Source of the DNA: an uncultured Clostridia bacterium
GTDB lineage: Bacteria > Bacillota > Clostridia > TANB77 > CAG-508
DNA length: 45,086 nt
Direction: 5' to 3'
Assembly: GCA_947642355.1 (NCBI GenBank)
Contig: CANRSD010000013.1
Span: 1-45,086 of the forward strand
Within the stretch, counting starts at the first letter, position 1, and every line of letters begins with the position of its first letter. The position numbers were made by a program, and so were the translations under genes. Under the pieces are notes generated by a model. That model made no database searches, had not been told where the DNA came from, and saw only the letters and a list, made by a program, of their open reading frames with translations. Below, piece after piece: positions 7,460-16,370 of the stretch.

Positions 7460-8732
7460 TTAAATCCCTTTAACTATTGACACTACTTTTTTATCTTCTA
7501 CAAATACTTCTCTTAAAACTTCATTTAAATACTCTTTCGTAATAATTTCAAATTCTTCAAAAAAATCAAACATATTAATATTTTTAAAATAATTTCCTAA
7601 AGCAAAATTTCCAATAGTACTAACATCATTATAACTTTTTACATATTCTCCATACACTTTCTTTTTTATTCTAGTAAAATCTTCTTCTGATACACCTTGG
7701 TTTAAAAAGAACTGCATTTCATTTGCAATTTCGTCTACTACTTTTTCTGGTTCTTTAGAACTTCCTTGTATTATAACATGAGCATAATTTCTTGCATACT
7801 CAAAGTCAAATCCAAATTCTGATGAAATTAATCCCTCTTCATATAATCTTTTATACAATTTTGAACTTTTTCCAATAATAATATTACTTAAAATCTCTAT
7901 TGCTAAGTCCTTTTTTAGCATATCTTTTTGAGTATTTTTTACCTTATACCCTATCATAAAAATTGGCTGACTTATTTCCATTTTTATTTCTTTTTTCTTC
8001 TCAAAAATCTCTTCTGGTTCTTCTTCGTAAATTCTAGTAATCTTTTGATGTTTAGACTTCATTGTAATTCTTTTTTTAATTTCTTTTATAACCTCTTCTG
8101 GGTTAAAATCTCCGTGAAATAGCTATTGCCATATTTTCTGGTACATAAAAATTATTATAAATTGTATATAATGTTTTTTCATCTATTTTAGCTATTGATT
8201 CTTTTGTGCCTGCTATATCAATACGTATTGGATTTTTATGATACATAAGTTTCATAGTATTCATATACATTGCCCATTCTGGCTCATCATCATACATACT
8301 TATTTCTTGCTCAATTATTCCACGTTCTTTTTCAACATTTTCAGCTGTATAATATGGATTTTGAACATAATCCATAAATTCATCTAATGCTTTATAAAAA
8401 TTATCAGTACATTCATATAAATATGCTGTAAAATTATTTGTAGTAAAAGCATTAGCATCAACACCTAAACTAGAAAGTGTATCTAAACTATTTTTTCCAT
8501 TTCTTTGTTCAAACATTTTATGTTCTAAATAATGAGCTATTCCATCTGGAATTTCAATTTTTTGATCATCATCTCCAATTATGAATTTATTATCTATTGA
8601 ACCAAAATTAACTCCCCAAATAACATATTTTTTTCTAGAACCCTTTTTAGGAAGTATCATAATAGTTAAACCATTTTCTAATTTATCAATATACATTTTT
8701 TCTTTAATTTTACTATTCTCGATTATCTGCAT
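7460..8732 (-). CDS. M16 zinc peptidase (YmfH-like, active subunit), +1 recoded at CGGA
   Basis: Reads 8732-8115 (206 codons), skips 8114, then 8113-7460, giving 423 residues, the usual length of the YmfH group. The inverted zinc motif is His67-Tyr-Leu-Glu70-His71 in IAHYLEHKMFE, and the third ligand probably Glu140 in ERGIIEQE. At the shift the protein reads NMAIAIS-G-DFNPEEVI; a glycine in 'SGDF.PE' between the two M16 domains is a well conserved feature of the family. In zero frame translation would stop after three more codons. The gene lies 18 bases after its paralogue and 2 bases before lgt. The paired proteins probably form one peptidase of unknown substrate. Confidence 0.88.
8111..8114 (-). 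other. +1 recoding site CGGA in ymfH-like gene
   Basis: Frame context TCA-CGGA-GAT-TTT-AAC; conserved SGDF requires Gly. Zero-frame stop TAA follows 3 codons later. Confidence 0.9.
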
Positions 8733-8750
8733 ATTTTTATTTTCTCCTTT

Positions 8751-10066
8751 TTAATCATCTTCATCTATAGGATTTAATTCTTTTTCTTGTCCAGTTAAAA
8801 AATAAATTGTATTTATTTGAATATTATTTGCTATTTCTATAATATCTTCTTTACTTACGGCTTCAATATCTTTAATATATTTTTCTACTGTATTTTTTAT
8901 TTTTGAAATTTCTTGTCCAATATAAAATACTATTTCTGTATCTTGCTCTGCTTCTATTGATTTAATTCCGGAAATTATATACATTTTAGCATTTTCTAAA
9001 TCATCTTCTGTAAATTTTCCTTTTTTTATATTTTCTAATTGTTCTTTAATTATTTTTACTGCTTTTTCATAATTTTCTATTTCAATTCCACATCTAATAA
9101 AAATATTATTTTTCATTTTATTATAACTAGAACGTGCTGTATATGCTAAACCTGATTTTTCCCTAACATTTTGGAACAACATAGAATTTGCACCATCACC
9201 AAGTATGCTATTAAAAATAATTCCTGCATTTTGTATATTTTCTTTTTTTAATAATATATCAAGTCCGAATTACTAATTTTCCTTGATTAATATTCATCTC
9301 TTCTTTAACTTCATTTATTTTTTTTAATTTAATTTTATTTTCTGTTAAAGAATTATTTACTATTATATTTTCTTTTCTTGAATTTAATTTATTTATATTT
9401 TTATTTTCTAATATTATTTTTTTAGTATTTTCTTCATTAAAATTTCCCGAAATATATATATCAATTTTTGCTTCATTAATTAATTTTTTATAATAATTTG
9501 ATATTTTTTTATTATTTATTTTTTCTAAATCTTCTAAATACCCATATTTATATAATCCAAAACCCTCATCTCCATACATATTTTCAATACATCTATTAAA
9601 TGCATAAAAACCTTTATCATCAATTTTTGCTTCAATTATTTTTTTTAAATTATTTTTTTCAACTTTTATAAACTCTTCTTTAAACATTTCATCAGGCATT
9701 AATGGATTAAATACAATATCTAATATTAAATCAATTGCATTTTCTAATAAATTTTCTTTTTCTAATGTATATTCATCACTTATTGTTTCAATATAAAATT
9801 TTAAAGCCTGATTATCTCCTATCTTATCTATTCCGTAGGTCGTAACTTGCTCCATACATTTCTTCTAATTTTTTATTAATTTCACTTTGATCCTTTAAAC
9901 TATTTGTACCTCTTTTTAATAAAAAAGGAATTAATGCATTTAATGTAACCGTTTCTTTTTTTATAGGTACAGTTAGCATAACACAAATTAAATTTGTTTT
10001 AAAAAAATCTGTTTCTATCAAATGTGCTCTTATTCCTTCTTTAATATCAATTATTTTTTCACCCAT
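8751..10066 (-). CDS. M16-family peptidase-like protein (YmfF-like, inactive partner), recoded twice at CGGA
   Basis: Reads 10066-9836 (77 codons), 9834-9268 (189 codons) and 9266-8751, skipping 9835 and 9267, giving 437 residues, normal for YmfF. Seen: the family stretch EINKKLEEMYGASYDL-G-IDKIGD near residue 78, INQGKLVI-G-LDIL near residue 267, and LGDGANSMLFQNVREKSGLAYTA in the C-terminal domain. The HxxEH zinc motif is absent, as expected for the non-catalytic partner that contributes the R/Y substrate-binding region. Both breaks are at CGGA and both need glycine. In zero frame stops would follow at 3 and 2 codons. It is the first gene of the ymfF-ymfH-lgt operon; AAGGAG lies about 14 bases before ATG 10066. 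Confidence 0.87.
9264..9267 (-). other. +1 recoding site CGGA (second) in ymfF-like gene
   Basis: Frame context GTA-ATT-CGGA-CTT-GAT. Restores KLVIGLDI; zero frame gives CGG-ACT-TGA. Confidence 0.9.
9832..9835 (-). other. +1 recoding site CGGA (first) in ymfF-like gene
   Basis: Frame context GAC-CTA-CGGA-ATA-GAT. Restores YDLGIDKIGD; zero frame gives CGG-AAT-AGA-TAA. Confidence 0.9.
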
Positions 10067-10198
10067 AATTTACTCAAAACTCTCCTTATATATTATCATT
10101 ATTATTATTTTAATAAATTATTTTTTTATACAAAAATATTAAAAAATTAAATTTTATATATAATATCACATTTTATTTTTTATTTAAAGATATATATA

Positions 10199-10242
10199 GC
10201 AAATGGCGCAAATAAGCTCTCGCCTATTTACGCCATATTTGC
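10199..10242 (-). terminator. Hairpin immediately after the kinase-like gene
   Basis: Imperfect inverted repeat: GCAAATGGCGCAAATAAGC against GCCTATTTACGCCATATTTGC. It starts 2 bases past the stop at 10245. No long T-run follows on the minus strand, so it may terminate weakly or protect the 3' end. Confidence 0.45.
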
Positions 10243-10244
10243 TA

Positions 10245-11015
10245 TTACTCACAATAAACAAGATATTCTTGTTCCTCATTTGGATGTTTATATAACCATT
10301 TGTTATTTTTCTTTTTAGTATGCTCTGCCAATTCTCTCATACCATACTCACCCAGAAAAATCTTGTCGTTGCTCTCGAAAAATTGCCATATTGCTCCATA
10401 AAAATTGTTTCTTCCATTTACAAGAACATCAATGAAATCCGATTCAAATTTCATGAGCTTTTCTTCCCACTTTCTTTTTCCAAAGAATCGTGGCTCAGGA
10501 TTAAGAAATTTTAACCGTTTCACTACAAAATTTGTAAGTGCTACGGCCTCTGCTCTTTTCATTTTATCATTTAAAATATATAATTTTTTATATTTTCTAT
10601 TAATTACATTCTTATAATATGATATAAATACTTGTTTTAATTTAACAATAAAATTATCATTATTTTCTCTTTTTATACATCTTCTTTCTACTTCGTCCCA
10701 ATTATTTATACTTGGATATATAATACTGTATTCGATATTATTTTTATCAAAATAATCCAAATGTTCTGGTTTTAATTGTACTAATATAACATCATATTTA
10801 TATAAAGCTTCTTGAATAGCTTTATAATAATTAAAAGGCCATTCTTTATTTAATTTGCGAACTGTTCCTTTTCTTTTTTCAGCCGAAACTTCTCCCGACT
10901 TATCATTAATATATCTATAATTACTTGATTCCAAATCTATAACATTACTATATTTTTTACCTAAATAACTTTTTCCACAAGTTGCAAATGCAGATATTAA
11001 TATTCCTTTTTTCAT
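10245..11015 (-). CDS. P-loop kinase-like protein of unknown substrate, mosaic composition
   Basis: Protein of 256 residues opening MKKGILISAFATCGKSYLG, an [AG]xxxxGKS P-loop at the extreme N terminus, as in small nucleotide kinases and phage-type kinase-like proteins. I do not recognise the rest. The first ~150 residues are as AT-rich as neighbours. From about residue 152 the codons change (GAG, GCC, CTC, CTG, AGC, CAC become common) and the protein (KRKWEEKLMKFESDF, YGAIWQFFESNDKIFL) looks like a separate domain, suggesting a foreign 3' part. It has the only in-frame CGG of the window that does not coincide with a frame change (10515-10517, KRLKF), followed by T, not A/G. If CGG also shifted here, translation would end two codons later (GGT-TAA) at 167 residues. 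Confidence 0.6.
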   Translation of the reverse strand: MKKGILISAFATCGKSYLGKKYSNVIDLESSNYRYINDKSGEVSAEKRKGTVRKLNKEWPFNYYKAIQEALYKYDVILVQLKPEHLDYFDKNNIEYSIIYPSINNWDEVERRCIKRENNDNFIVKLKQVFISYYKNVINRKYKKLYILNDKMKRAEAVALTNFVVKRLKFLNPEPRFFGKRKWEEKLMKFESDFIDVLVNGRNNFYGAIWQFFESNDKIFLGEYGMRELAEHTKKKNNKWLYKHPNEEQEYLVYCE

Positions 11016-11115
11016 ATTTATTATTTCCTTTGATTTATACTATTTGATTAAAACATTAATTTTTTATAAGCACATTTATGTTTCATATTTTGAAACTCTT
11101 TTGCTCCAATACTTT

Positions 11116-11427
11116 TTATTTCAATTTTACATATTTAAAATTAAGTCTTTTCAAAAAATTTGAATTTTCTTGCTCTTTCATACTTAATACTGTAAAATCA
11201 ATAGAAAATTCAAACATTTCTGATAAAATAGAATCTATATAGTTTAAATTATTTATTAAGTCATTTGAATATTGAGAATAAATAAGTAAAATATCAATAT
11301 CATTTGGAATTTTACTCTCACACAATACTGAACCAAATAAATATACATTTTCAAAACCCTCAAATAATGATATTTTTTGTTTAAGATTATTCAAAATATT
11401 ATTTTTTAAATTCTCTAATATATTCAT
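11116..11427 (-). CDS. Minimal nucleotidyltransferase (MNT/Pol beta superfamily)
   Basis: Small protein of 103 residues with the nucleotidyltransferase core: VYLFGSVLCESKIPNDIDIL shows Gly32-Ser33 and the metal-binding Asp43/Asp45. A third acid is likely Asp77 or nearby in FEFSIDFTV. Minimal nucleotidyltransferases often act as AMP-transferring antitoxins or as regulators in defence modules. I use ATG 11425-11427; the frame stays open to a TTG at 11445, but that has no better ribosome site. The start lies inside the end of the HNH gene (29-base overlap), so the two are translationally coupled and are likely to work together. Confidence 0.75.
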   Translation of the reverse strand: MNILENLKNNILNNLKQKISLFEGFENVYLFGSVLCESKIPNDIDILLIYSQYSNDLINNLNYIDSILSEMFEFSIDFTVLSMKEQENSNFLKRLNFKYVKLK

Positions 11428-12547
11428 AAAAATCGTCCATATCAAATAAAGTTACATTCATTGCCTCAGCAATATCAAAAGCTTCGTTTGATATACAAGC
11501 ACCTCCATTCCAATTATGTAAATTTACTATAATACTATTTTCTTTTGGAGCTAACTGTATTAAATCTACTTTACTTAAACAATATTCATAAACAAAAATT
11601 ATTTTTTGTTCATTTATAGATATTTCCTTTAAATTATTATAATGCAAAAATTTATATGGTATTTTATTATTATTTAAGTACTTTAGTACAAAATTTAAAC
11701 TCTGTAAACGTACCTTCATCGATTTAAAACAGTTATAGTCAAAATATAGTTGTCTTAATCTTGGAGTATCATCTAAATACACTTCAGTAATTTTATCATT
11801 CTCCTTTAATTGAATATAAGGTTTATCAATCCCTAAATATACATTTTTATATTTTGTTTGTATACTTAATTTTGTTATTAGCTCTTCTAATGATTCTGTT
11901 GACTGCAGTAAATAATCACTAATAGGACTTATTCCAAATATTGAATTAATTTCTTTTGGAAAAAGAATATTTCTTATTTTTTGTTCATTTAACCTTGTTT
12001 CTTCAAATTCTTTTGTATGTGATATAAAAGTCTGTATACACTCCAAATTTGAATATGATTTTTCTCTATGCCTTTGAAATAGATCTAGATTTTGTTCAAA
12101 TAACTGTCTTAGTTTTTTATTATTTACTAGTATCTTATTTTCGAACACTTCCCACAAATCCTTTTTATTTTCTAAATAGTATTTTTCGTAAATAGTCTTA
12201 TTCTCGATAAGTAATGGCATAACTTCTTTTTTTAAATCATCAAAATTGTCAAATTTCTTATTAAAAAAAACATCTAATTCTTCTTGTCTAATTTTTTTCC
12301 AGTTTAATACTTCTTCAGCAGAAAATGCTGAATTCTTATCAAAATCAGTATGACAATTTGGGCATAAAATAACCAAGTTATCAAATGAATTATCAGCAGT
12401 TTTTTCGTAAGGAATAATATGAGCTTTTTCAATTATGTCTCCATTACCTTTAAACAATTCTTTTTTACAATTGGGATTCATACATCTTCCCATAGATTCC
12501 GCATATAATTTTCTCTTTACATTTTCGCTTATTGAATCTCTCTTCAT
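11399..12547 (-). CDS. HNH endonuclease with large uncharacterised C-terminal region
   Basis: Protein of 382 residues. The HNH nuclease is at the N terminus: Cys22/Cys27 in GRCMNPNCKKEL, AHIIPYEKT with His43, Asn57 in SFDNLVILC, and Cys62/Cys65-His66 in CPNCHTDFD. Residues ~75-382 are not recognised; they are mixed alpha/beta, ending with VNLHNWNGGACISNEAFDIA and FDMDDFYEYIREF, which could be a ligand-sensing or restriction-like fold. The start ATG has CGGAGAA upstream. Overlap with the nucleotidyltransferase gene makes a two-gene unit. HNH nucleases are common effectors in anti-phage and restriction systems, so a defence or toxin-antitoxin role is a reasonable but unproven inference. Confidence 0.78.
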   Translation of the reverse strand: MKRDSISENVKRKLYAESMGRCMNPNCKKELFKGNGDIIEKAHIIPYEKTADNSFDNLVILCPNCHTDFDKNSAFSAEEVLNWKKIRQEELDVFFNKKFDNFDDLKKEVMPLLIENKTIYEKYYLENKKDLWEVFENKILVNNKKLRQLFEQNLDLFQRHREKSYSNLECIQTFISHTKEFEETRLNEQKIRNILFPKEINSIFGISPISDYLLQSTESLEELITKLSIQTKYKNVYLGIDKPYIQLKENDKITEVYLDDTPRLRQLYFDYNCFKSMKVRLQSLNFVLKYLNNNKIPYKFLHYNNLKEISINEQKIIFVYEYCLSKVDLIQLAPKENSIIVNLHNWNGGACISNEAFDIAEAMNVTLFDMDDFYEYIREFKK

Positions 12548-12837
12548 AATTTAGTTCTCCGTTTTATTTCACAAATTTATATTCTTCATTATAATACCAC
12601 ACTTTTTTGATTTATGATAGTCTCATTTCATTAACAATTATCAGTTTTTTACCTAAAAAACATAATCTAGTTGATTTTTGTATTTTAAAAGGCGTCAACC
12701 AAATCAGAAGAATCTACATAGTTAATGGAATATCTGTATTCAAGACTTCGTACTCTTTGATGCACAACATATTTTACAATTTGAGGCTATATAACCTTTA
12801 ACATATTATTTTATTATGTAATAAATTAAATATAAAT

Positions 12838-13551
12838 CTATTTAGAATAAATACTAGATGTAGAAACTCCACCATCTACTGTATAAATTCCTCCTGTTAC
12901 ATATGAGGCATCCTCACTGCATAAAAAAGCAACTACATTTGCAACCTCATTTGGTGTTCCAATTCGTTTTATTGGAATTCTATTTTCACATTTTATTTTT
13001 TGTTCTTCACTTTTAAAACTTGTTTCTAATAATTCTGTTAAAATTGGACCTGGTAAAACACAATTAACTCTAACTCCTAAACTTGCATATTCTTGTGCTA
13101 AACATTTAGTAAACATTACAATTCCAGCTTTAGTTGTACAATATAACGGTGATGTTAATTCTGGAACTAATCCTAAGCAAGAAGCAATATTCACAATACA
13201 GCCTTGACTTTCCTTTAACTTATCAATTAAATTCCTTGTAACTTTAAATGTTCCCTTTATATTTATATCAACCATATTATCTATATCTTCATCAGTTGTT
13301 TGTTCGATATATTTTTCAAAATATATTCCTGCATTATTAACTAATATATCTACCCTGTCTATTAAATTAACAGCTTTTTTTATTTCATCGTCTTTAGTTA
13401 TATTTACTTTATAATATTCAAATGTAGATTTTGGTTCTTTTGTATCAAATATAATTACTTTAGCTCCTAATACCTTTAATTTATTAGCGATAGCTACACC
13501 AATTCCATTACTTCCACCTGTTACAATTGCTATTTTATTTTTTAAATTCAT
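12838..13551 (-). CDS. Short-chain dehydrogenase/reductase (FabG-like)
   Basis: Classical SDR of 237 residues: cofactor loop TGGSNGIG (residues 11-18), NNAGIYF, catalytic Ser in IASCLG, YCTTK (YxxxK) and the C-terminal ASYVTGGIYTVDGGVS typical of FabG-type 3-oxoacyl reductases and sugar dehydrogenases. I start at ATG 13549-13551 because an in-frame ATG five codons upstream contains the GGAGG ribosome site that serves this one. Exact substrate unknown. The gene stands alone between about 290 bases of sequence with no recognisable gene (12548-12837) and the tRNA-Cys region; it is not obviously in an operon. It uses CGA for Arg and CCG for Pro but no CGG. Confidence 0.87.
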   Translation of the reverse strand: MNLKNKIAIVTGGSNGIGVAIANKLKVLGAKVIIFDTKEPKSTFEYYKVNITKDDEIKKAVNLIDRVDILVNNAGIYFEKYIEQTTDEDIDNMVDINIKGTFKVTRNLIDKLKESQGCIVNIASCLGLVPELTSPLYCTTKAGIVMFTKCLAQEYASLGVRVNCVLPGPILTELLETSFKSEEQKIKCENRIPIKRIGTPNEVANVVAFLCSEDASYVTGGIYTVDGGVSTSSIYSK

Positions 13552-13798
13552 AATATATTCCTCCATATAAATTATTAATTTTAGACAAAGAAAATCATTT
13601 AACTTTTCCTAAAAATCTGTGTATAATATAGATATAAAGTAACAACAACACAAAACTACTTATCTCATTTCTATCTTTAACTACTATACTCCATTATTTA
13701 AAATAATACAAGCAAATAAAACAAATTTTTGTATTTTATTAACTTAAGCAAAGTAACAAATTTTATACTAAACTGTGATAATCTATCTTCTAAAACGA

Positions 13799-13825
13799 AA
13801 ATACTCCCTTATAAAGAGAGTATTT
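13799..13825 (-). terminator. Hairpin terminator after tRNA-Cys copy 1
   Basis: AAATACTC (13799-13806) pairs with GAGTATTT (13818-13825); on the minus strand it is followed by TCGTTTT. Located 45 bases downstream of the tRNA. Confidence 0.5.
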
Positions 13826-13869
13826 CTGTATTTTATACCTTTATGTGATATGCTTAAAAGTATGAATAT

Positions 13870-13944
13870 TGGAGGCGCCAATCGGACTCGAACCGATGAT
13901 CAGAGTTTTGCAGACTCGTGCCTTACCAACTTGGCTATGGCGCC
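13870..13944 (-). tRNA. tRNA-Cys (GCA), copy 1
   Basis: Cloverleaf visible on the minus strand: acceptor GGCGCCA/TGGCGCC, D arm with AAGTTGGTAAGG, anticodon stem CGAGT/ACTC with loop CTGCAAA (anticodon GCA), T arm ATCGG-TTCGAGT-CCGAT, discriminator T, encoded CCA. The 75 bases are identical to the copy at 17624-17698. Confidence 0.97.
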
Positions 13945-14080
13945 ATTTTAATATTGTGATTTAAAACAATTATATTTTAATATATTCTCTGATAATAAAT
14001 TTAGTACCTAATTTCATAAAAAATTTTATATTTGTATCTAATAATATATTTATACATATAATTTACAAGGAGGAATTTAT

Positions 14081-14566
14081 ATGTATGTTGAAAAATATAA
14101 TAGACAAAAAGCAGTAGAATATGCTAAAGAATGGGCATTTAAAAGAAATCCCAATTACTATAATTTTGACTCAATTGGTGGTGACTGTACAAATTTTATA
14201 TCACAATGTTTATACACTGGAAGCAAAATTATGAATTATACTAACACATATGGTTGGTACTATAAAAATGCTAATGACAAATCTCCTTCTTGGACAGGAG
14301 TTCAATTTTTATATAATTTTTTAATAAATAATAAAGGATTAGGACCAATTGCAAATAATTCAAATGAAAATAATGTTCAGATTGGAGATATAATACAATT
14401 ATCTTTTGATAATAAAATATTTACACATTCATTAATTATTGTAGAAAAAGAAAAAAATAAAATACTTGTTGCCTCACATACTTTTGATTCATATGGTAGA
14501 AATATCAACTCATATCCATATAAAAAAATAAGATTTATACATATTTTAGGAGTTCAAAAAAATTAA
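14081..14566 (+). CDS. Amidase_6-type cysteine amidase domain protein
   Basis: Protein of 161 residues that starts directly with the putative amidase domain (NRQKAVEYAKEWAFKRNPNY), typical of the Amidase_6 family. Probable catalytic Cys36 in GGDCTNFISQCL and His116 in FTHSLII. In longer relatives this domain sits at the C terminus of exported cell-wall proteins; here there is no signal peptide, so it may be cytoplasmic or exported by an unknown path. AGGAGG is 8 bases before the ATG. The oxidoreductase follows 45 bases downstream on the same strand, perhaps in the same transcript. Both lie inside the region bounded by the duplicated tRNA-Cys genes. Confidence 0.8.
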   Translation: MYVEKYNRQKAVEYAKEWAFKRNPNYYNFDSIGGDCTNFISQCLYTGSKIMNYTNTYGWYYKNANDKSPSWTGVQFLYNFLINNKGLGPIANNSNENNVQIGDIIQLSFDNKIFTHSLIIVEKEKNKILVASHTFDSYGRNINSYPYKKIRFIHILGVQKN

Positions 14567-14611
14567 ATAATTTTAAAATCTTTAAGCATAATATACTTAA
14601 GAGGTGTAAAA

Positions 14612-16129
14612 ATGCAAAAAAATAATTCATTTTGGTTAAATTCATTTAAACTAAATAATTTTAATAAATTAGATAAAAATATTGATGTTGATATTTGTAT
14701 TGTTGGAGGAGGTATAACTGGAATTACTACTACTTATTATTTAAGTAAACAAGGATATAAAGTAGCTTTAATAGAAAAAGATACTTTAATGTCCAAAACT
14801 TCTGGTCATACTACTGCTAAAATTACAAGTCAACATGGAATATTTTATAAATATTTATTTGATTGTCAAGGAAAAGAATTTGCTTATAAATATTTAGAAG
14901 CAAACGAAAAAGCCATAAATAATATAAAAAATATAATTGAAACTGAAAATATTGAATGTGATTTTGAAAGAAAAAATGCATATGTTTTCACAGAAAAAAT
15001 TAATGAAGTCCAGAAAATAAAAGAAGAAGCTCACACAGTAAAAAAATTAGGTCTTGTAGATTGTGAACTTGTTAATAAAATAGATTTACCTATAAATATA
15101 GAAAGTGCAATAGAATTTAAAAATCAAGCACAGTTTAACCCTATAAAATATAGTAATGGACTAATTTCAAAAATTATAGAAAATAACGGAATGATCTTTG
15201 AAAATACTAAATTTGAAGATTATGAAAAAAATAATGAAATATTTAAAGTAATAACAAATAAAAAATACTCAATAAATTCAAAATATTTAATATTAACTAC
15301 AAGATACCCTATAATTAATTTTCCAGGATATTATTTCTTAAAAATGTATCAAGAAATTTCATATGTTATTGCAATTAAACCAAAAAATACTATTAAATTT
15401 GATGGAATGTATATAAACTCTGAAAAACCAACTGTATCTATTAAAACTGCTAAATATAATAATGAAGATATTGTATTAATTGCAGGTTATAACAATAAAA
15501 CTGGAGAAGATATTGACTTAAGATATAAATATGAAGAACTTAAGAAAAAAGCAAAAGAAATCTTTGGAGAATTTGAACTATTATATGAATGGAATACAGA
15601 AGACTGTATTACTTTAGATAAAATACCATATATAGGAGATTTCTCAAATTTTAGCAATAATTTATTTGTAGCTACTGGATTTGAAAAATGGGGAATGACA
15701 ACTTCAAATATATCCGCAAATATTATTACTGATAAAATAAATAATAAAACAAATAAATATGAAAATATATTTAAAGCTACAAGATTAGAAGCAATAAAAA
15801 ATCATCAAGAATTAAATAATATGATTAAACAATCCATTAAATCACTAGTAATTGATAAATTTAAAAATTATACAGATGTCATTGATAATGTAAAAAATAA
15901 TGAAGGAAAAATAGTTATGTTTGGAGATGTAAAAGTAGGAATTTACAAAGATCCAGATGGAAATGTTTATGCCGTAAAACCATTTTGTACTCATTTAGGT
16001 TGTGAACTTACTTGGAATGATTTAAATAAAACTTGGGATTGCCCATGTCATGGAAGTAGATTCGAATATACTGGAAAAAGTATATATTCTCCTAGTATAA
16101 AAAATTTAGAAAATTATAATTTTGAATAA
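14612..16129 (+). CDS. FAD-dependent oxidoreductase with C-terminal Rieske [2Fe-2S] domain
   Basis: Protein of 505 residues in two parts. Residues 25-390 are a DAO-family FAD domain: VDICIVGGGITGITTTYYLS dinucleotide loop (GGGITG at 32-37), then GHTTAKIT, and the second FAD contact in LFVATGFEKWGMT. Residues ~415-505 are a Rieske domain with both ligand pairs: CTHLGC (Cys459, His461) and CPCHGS (Cys477, His480). This fusion is widespread in Bacillota; electrons presumably pass between FAD and the iron-sulphur cluster, with unknown substrate. Start has GAGGTG upstream. Two hairpins follow the stop. The gene uses no CGG; AAC-GGA at 15187 is read in frame as Asn-Gly. Confidence 0.9.
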   Translation: MQKNNSFWLNSFKLNNFNKLDKNIDVDICIVGGGITGITTTYYLSKQGYKVALIEKDTLMSKTSGHTTAKITSQHGIFYKYLFDCQGKEFAYKYLEANEKAINNIKNIIETENIECDFERKNAYVFTEKINEVQKIKEEAHTVKKLGLVDCELVNKIDLPINIESAIEFKNQAQFNPIKYSNGLISKIIENNGMIFENTKFEDYEKNNEIFKVITNKKYSINSKYLILTTRYPIINFPGYYFLKMYQEISYVIAIKPKNTIKFDGMYINSEKPTVSIKTAKYNNEDIVLIAGYNNKTGEDIDLRYKYEELKKKAKEIFGEFELLYEWNTEDCITLDKIPYIGDFSNFSNNLFVATGFEKWGMTTSNISANIITDKINNKTNKYENIFKATRLEAIKNHQELNNMIKQSIKSLVIDKFKNYTDVIDNVKNNEGKIVMFGDVKVGIYKDPDGNVYAVKPFCTHLGCELTWNDLNKTWDCPCHGSRFEYTGKSIYSPSIKNLENYNFE

Positions 16130-16148
16130 ACTTAAAAACAAGAATATT

Positions 16149-16183
16149 TTTAGAAGAAAAGATCCTTTTACTTTTCTTCTAAA
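16149..16183. terminator. Hairpin after the oxidoreductase gene
   Basis: TTTAGAAGAAAAG (16149-16161) and CTTTTCTTCTAAA (16171-16183) form a perfect 13-bp stem with a 9-base loop, 19 bases after the stop. The plus strand lacks a T-run just after it. Confidence 0.55.
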
Positions 16184-16217
16184 GTAATATAAAAAAAAAC
16201 TCTAAATAAAGAACAAT

Positions 16218-16267
16218 AAACTGCTAAATAATAAAGTTATATATTAAAACTTATTATTTAGCAGTTT
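16218..16267 (+). terminator. Strong 17-bp hairpin terminator
   Basis: AAACTGCTAAATAATAA (16218-16234) pairs perfectly with TTATTATTTAGCAGTTT (16251-16267), followed by TTAATTT. The start of this block (CTCTAAATAAAGAACAATAAAC) is repeated in degraded form at about 17375, without the hairpin. Confidence 0.6.
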
Positions 16268-16370
16268 TTAATTTGTAACTATACAATTTTGTTTACATCA
16301 AAGTACAACATATTTTATAAAAACTGTTTTACAAAAGTTAATATTAACTTTATAAAAAAATTAACTCTAA

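Larger units (their letters stand above)
13597..13944. repeat. tRNA-Cys repeat unit, copy 1 (with internal deletion)
   Basis: This segment matches 16942-17698 in order: the CTAAAAATCT-GTATAATATAGATA promoter-like block, the CTACTTATCTCATTTCTATC block, AATACAAGCAAA..AAACAAATTTTTGTAT, CTGTGATAATCTAT, the AATACTC hairpin and tRNA-Cys. The toxin-antitoxin part present in copy 2 between the first two blocks is missing here, and so are about 100 bases before the CTGTGATAATC block. It is a derived, shortened copy. Confidence 0.75.

Noticed and set aside
7460..10066. M16 genes as decaying pseudogenes
   Set aside because: Apart from the CGGA sites, frames, motifs and lengths are intact and the genes are in an operon with lgt. 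Decay would give mixed stops and shifts.
11428..11445. TTG start of the nucleotidyltransferase
   Set aside because: No ribosome site, and ATG 11425-11427 already includes the whole domain.
12548..12837. Small gene upstream of the HNH gene
   Set aside because: A 64-codon plus-strand frame lacks a ribosome site and resembles nothing; composition hints at a gene remnant at most.
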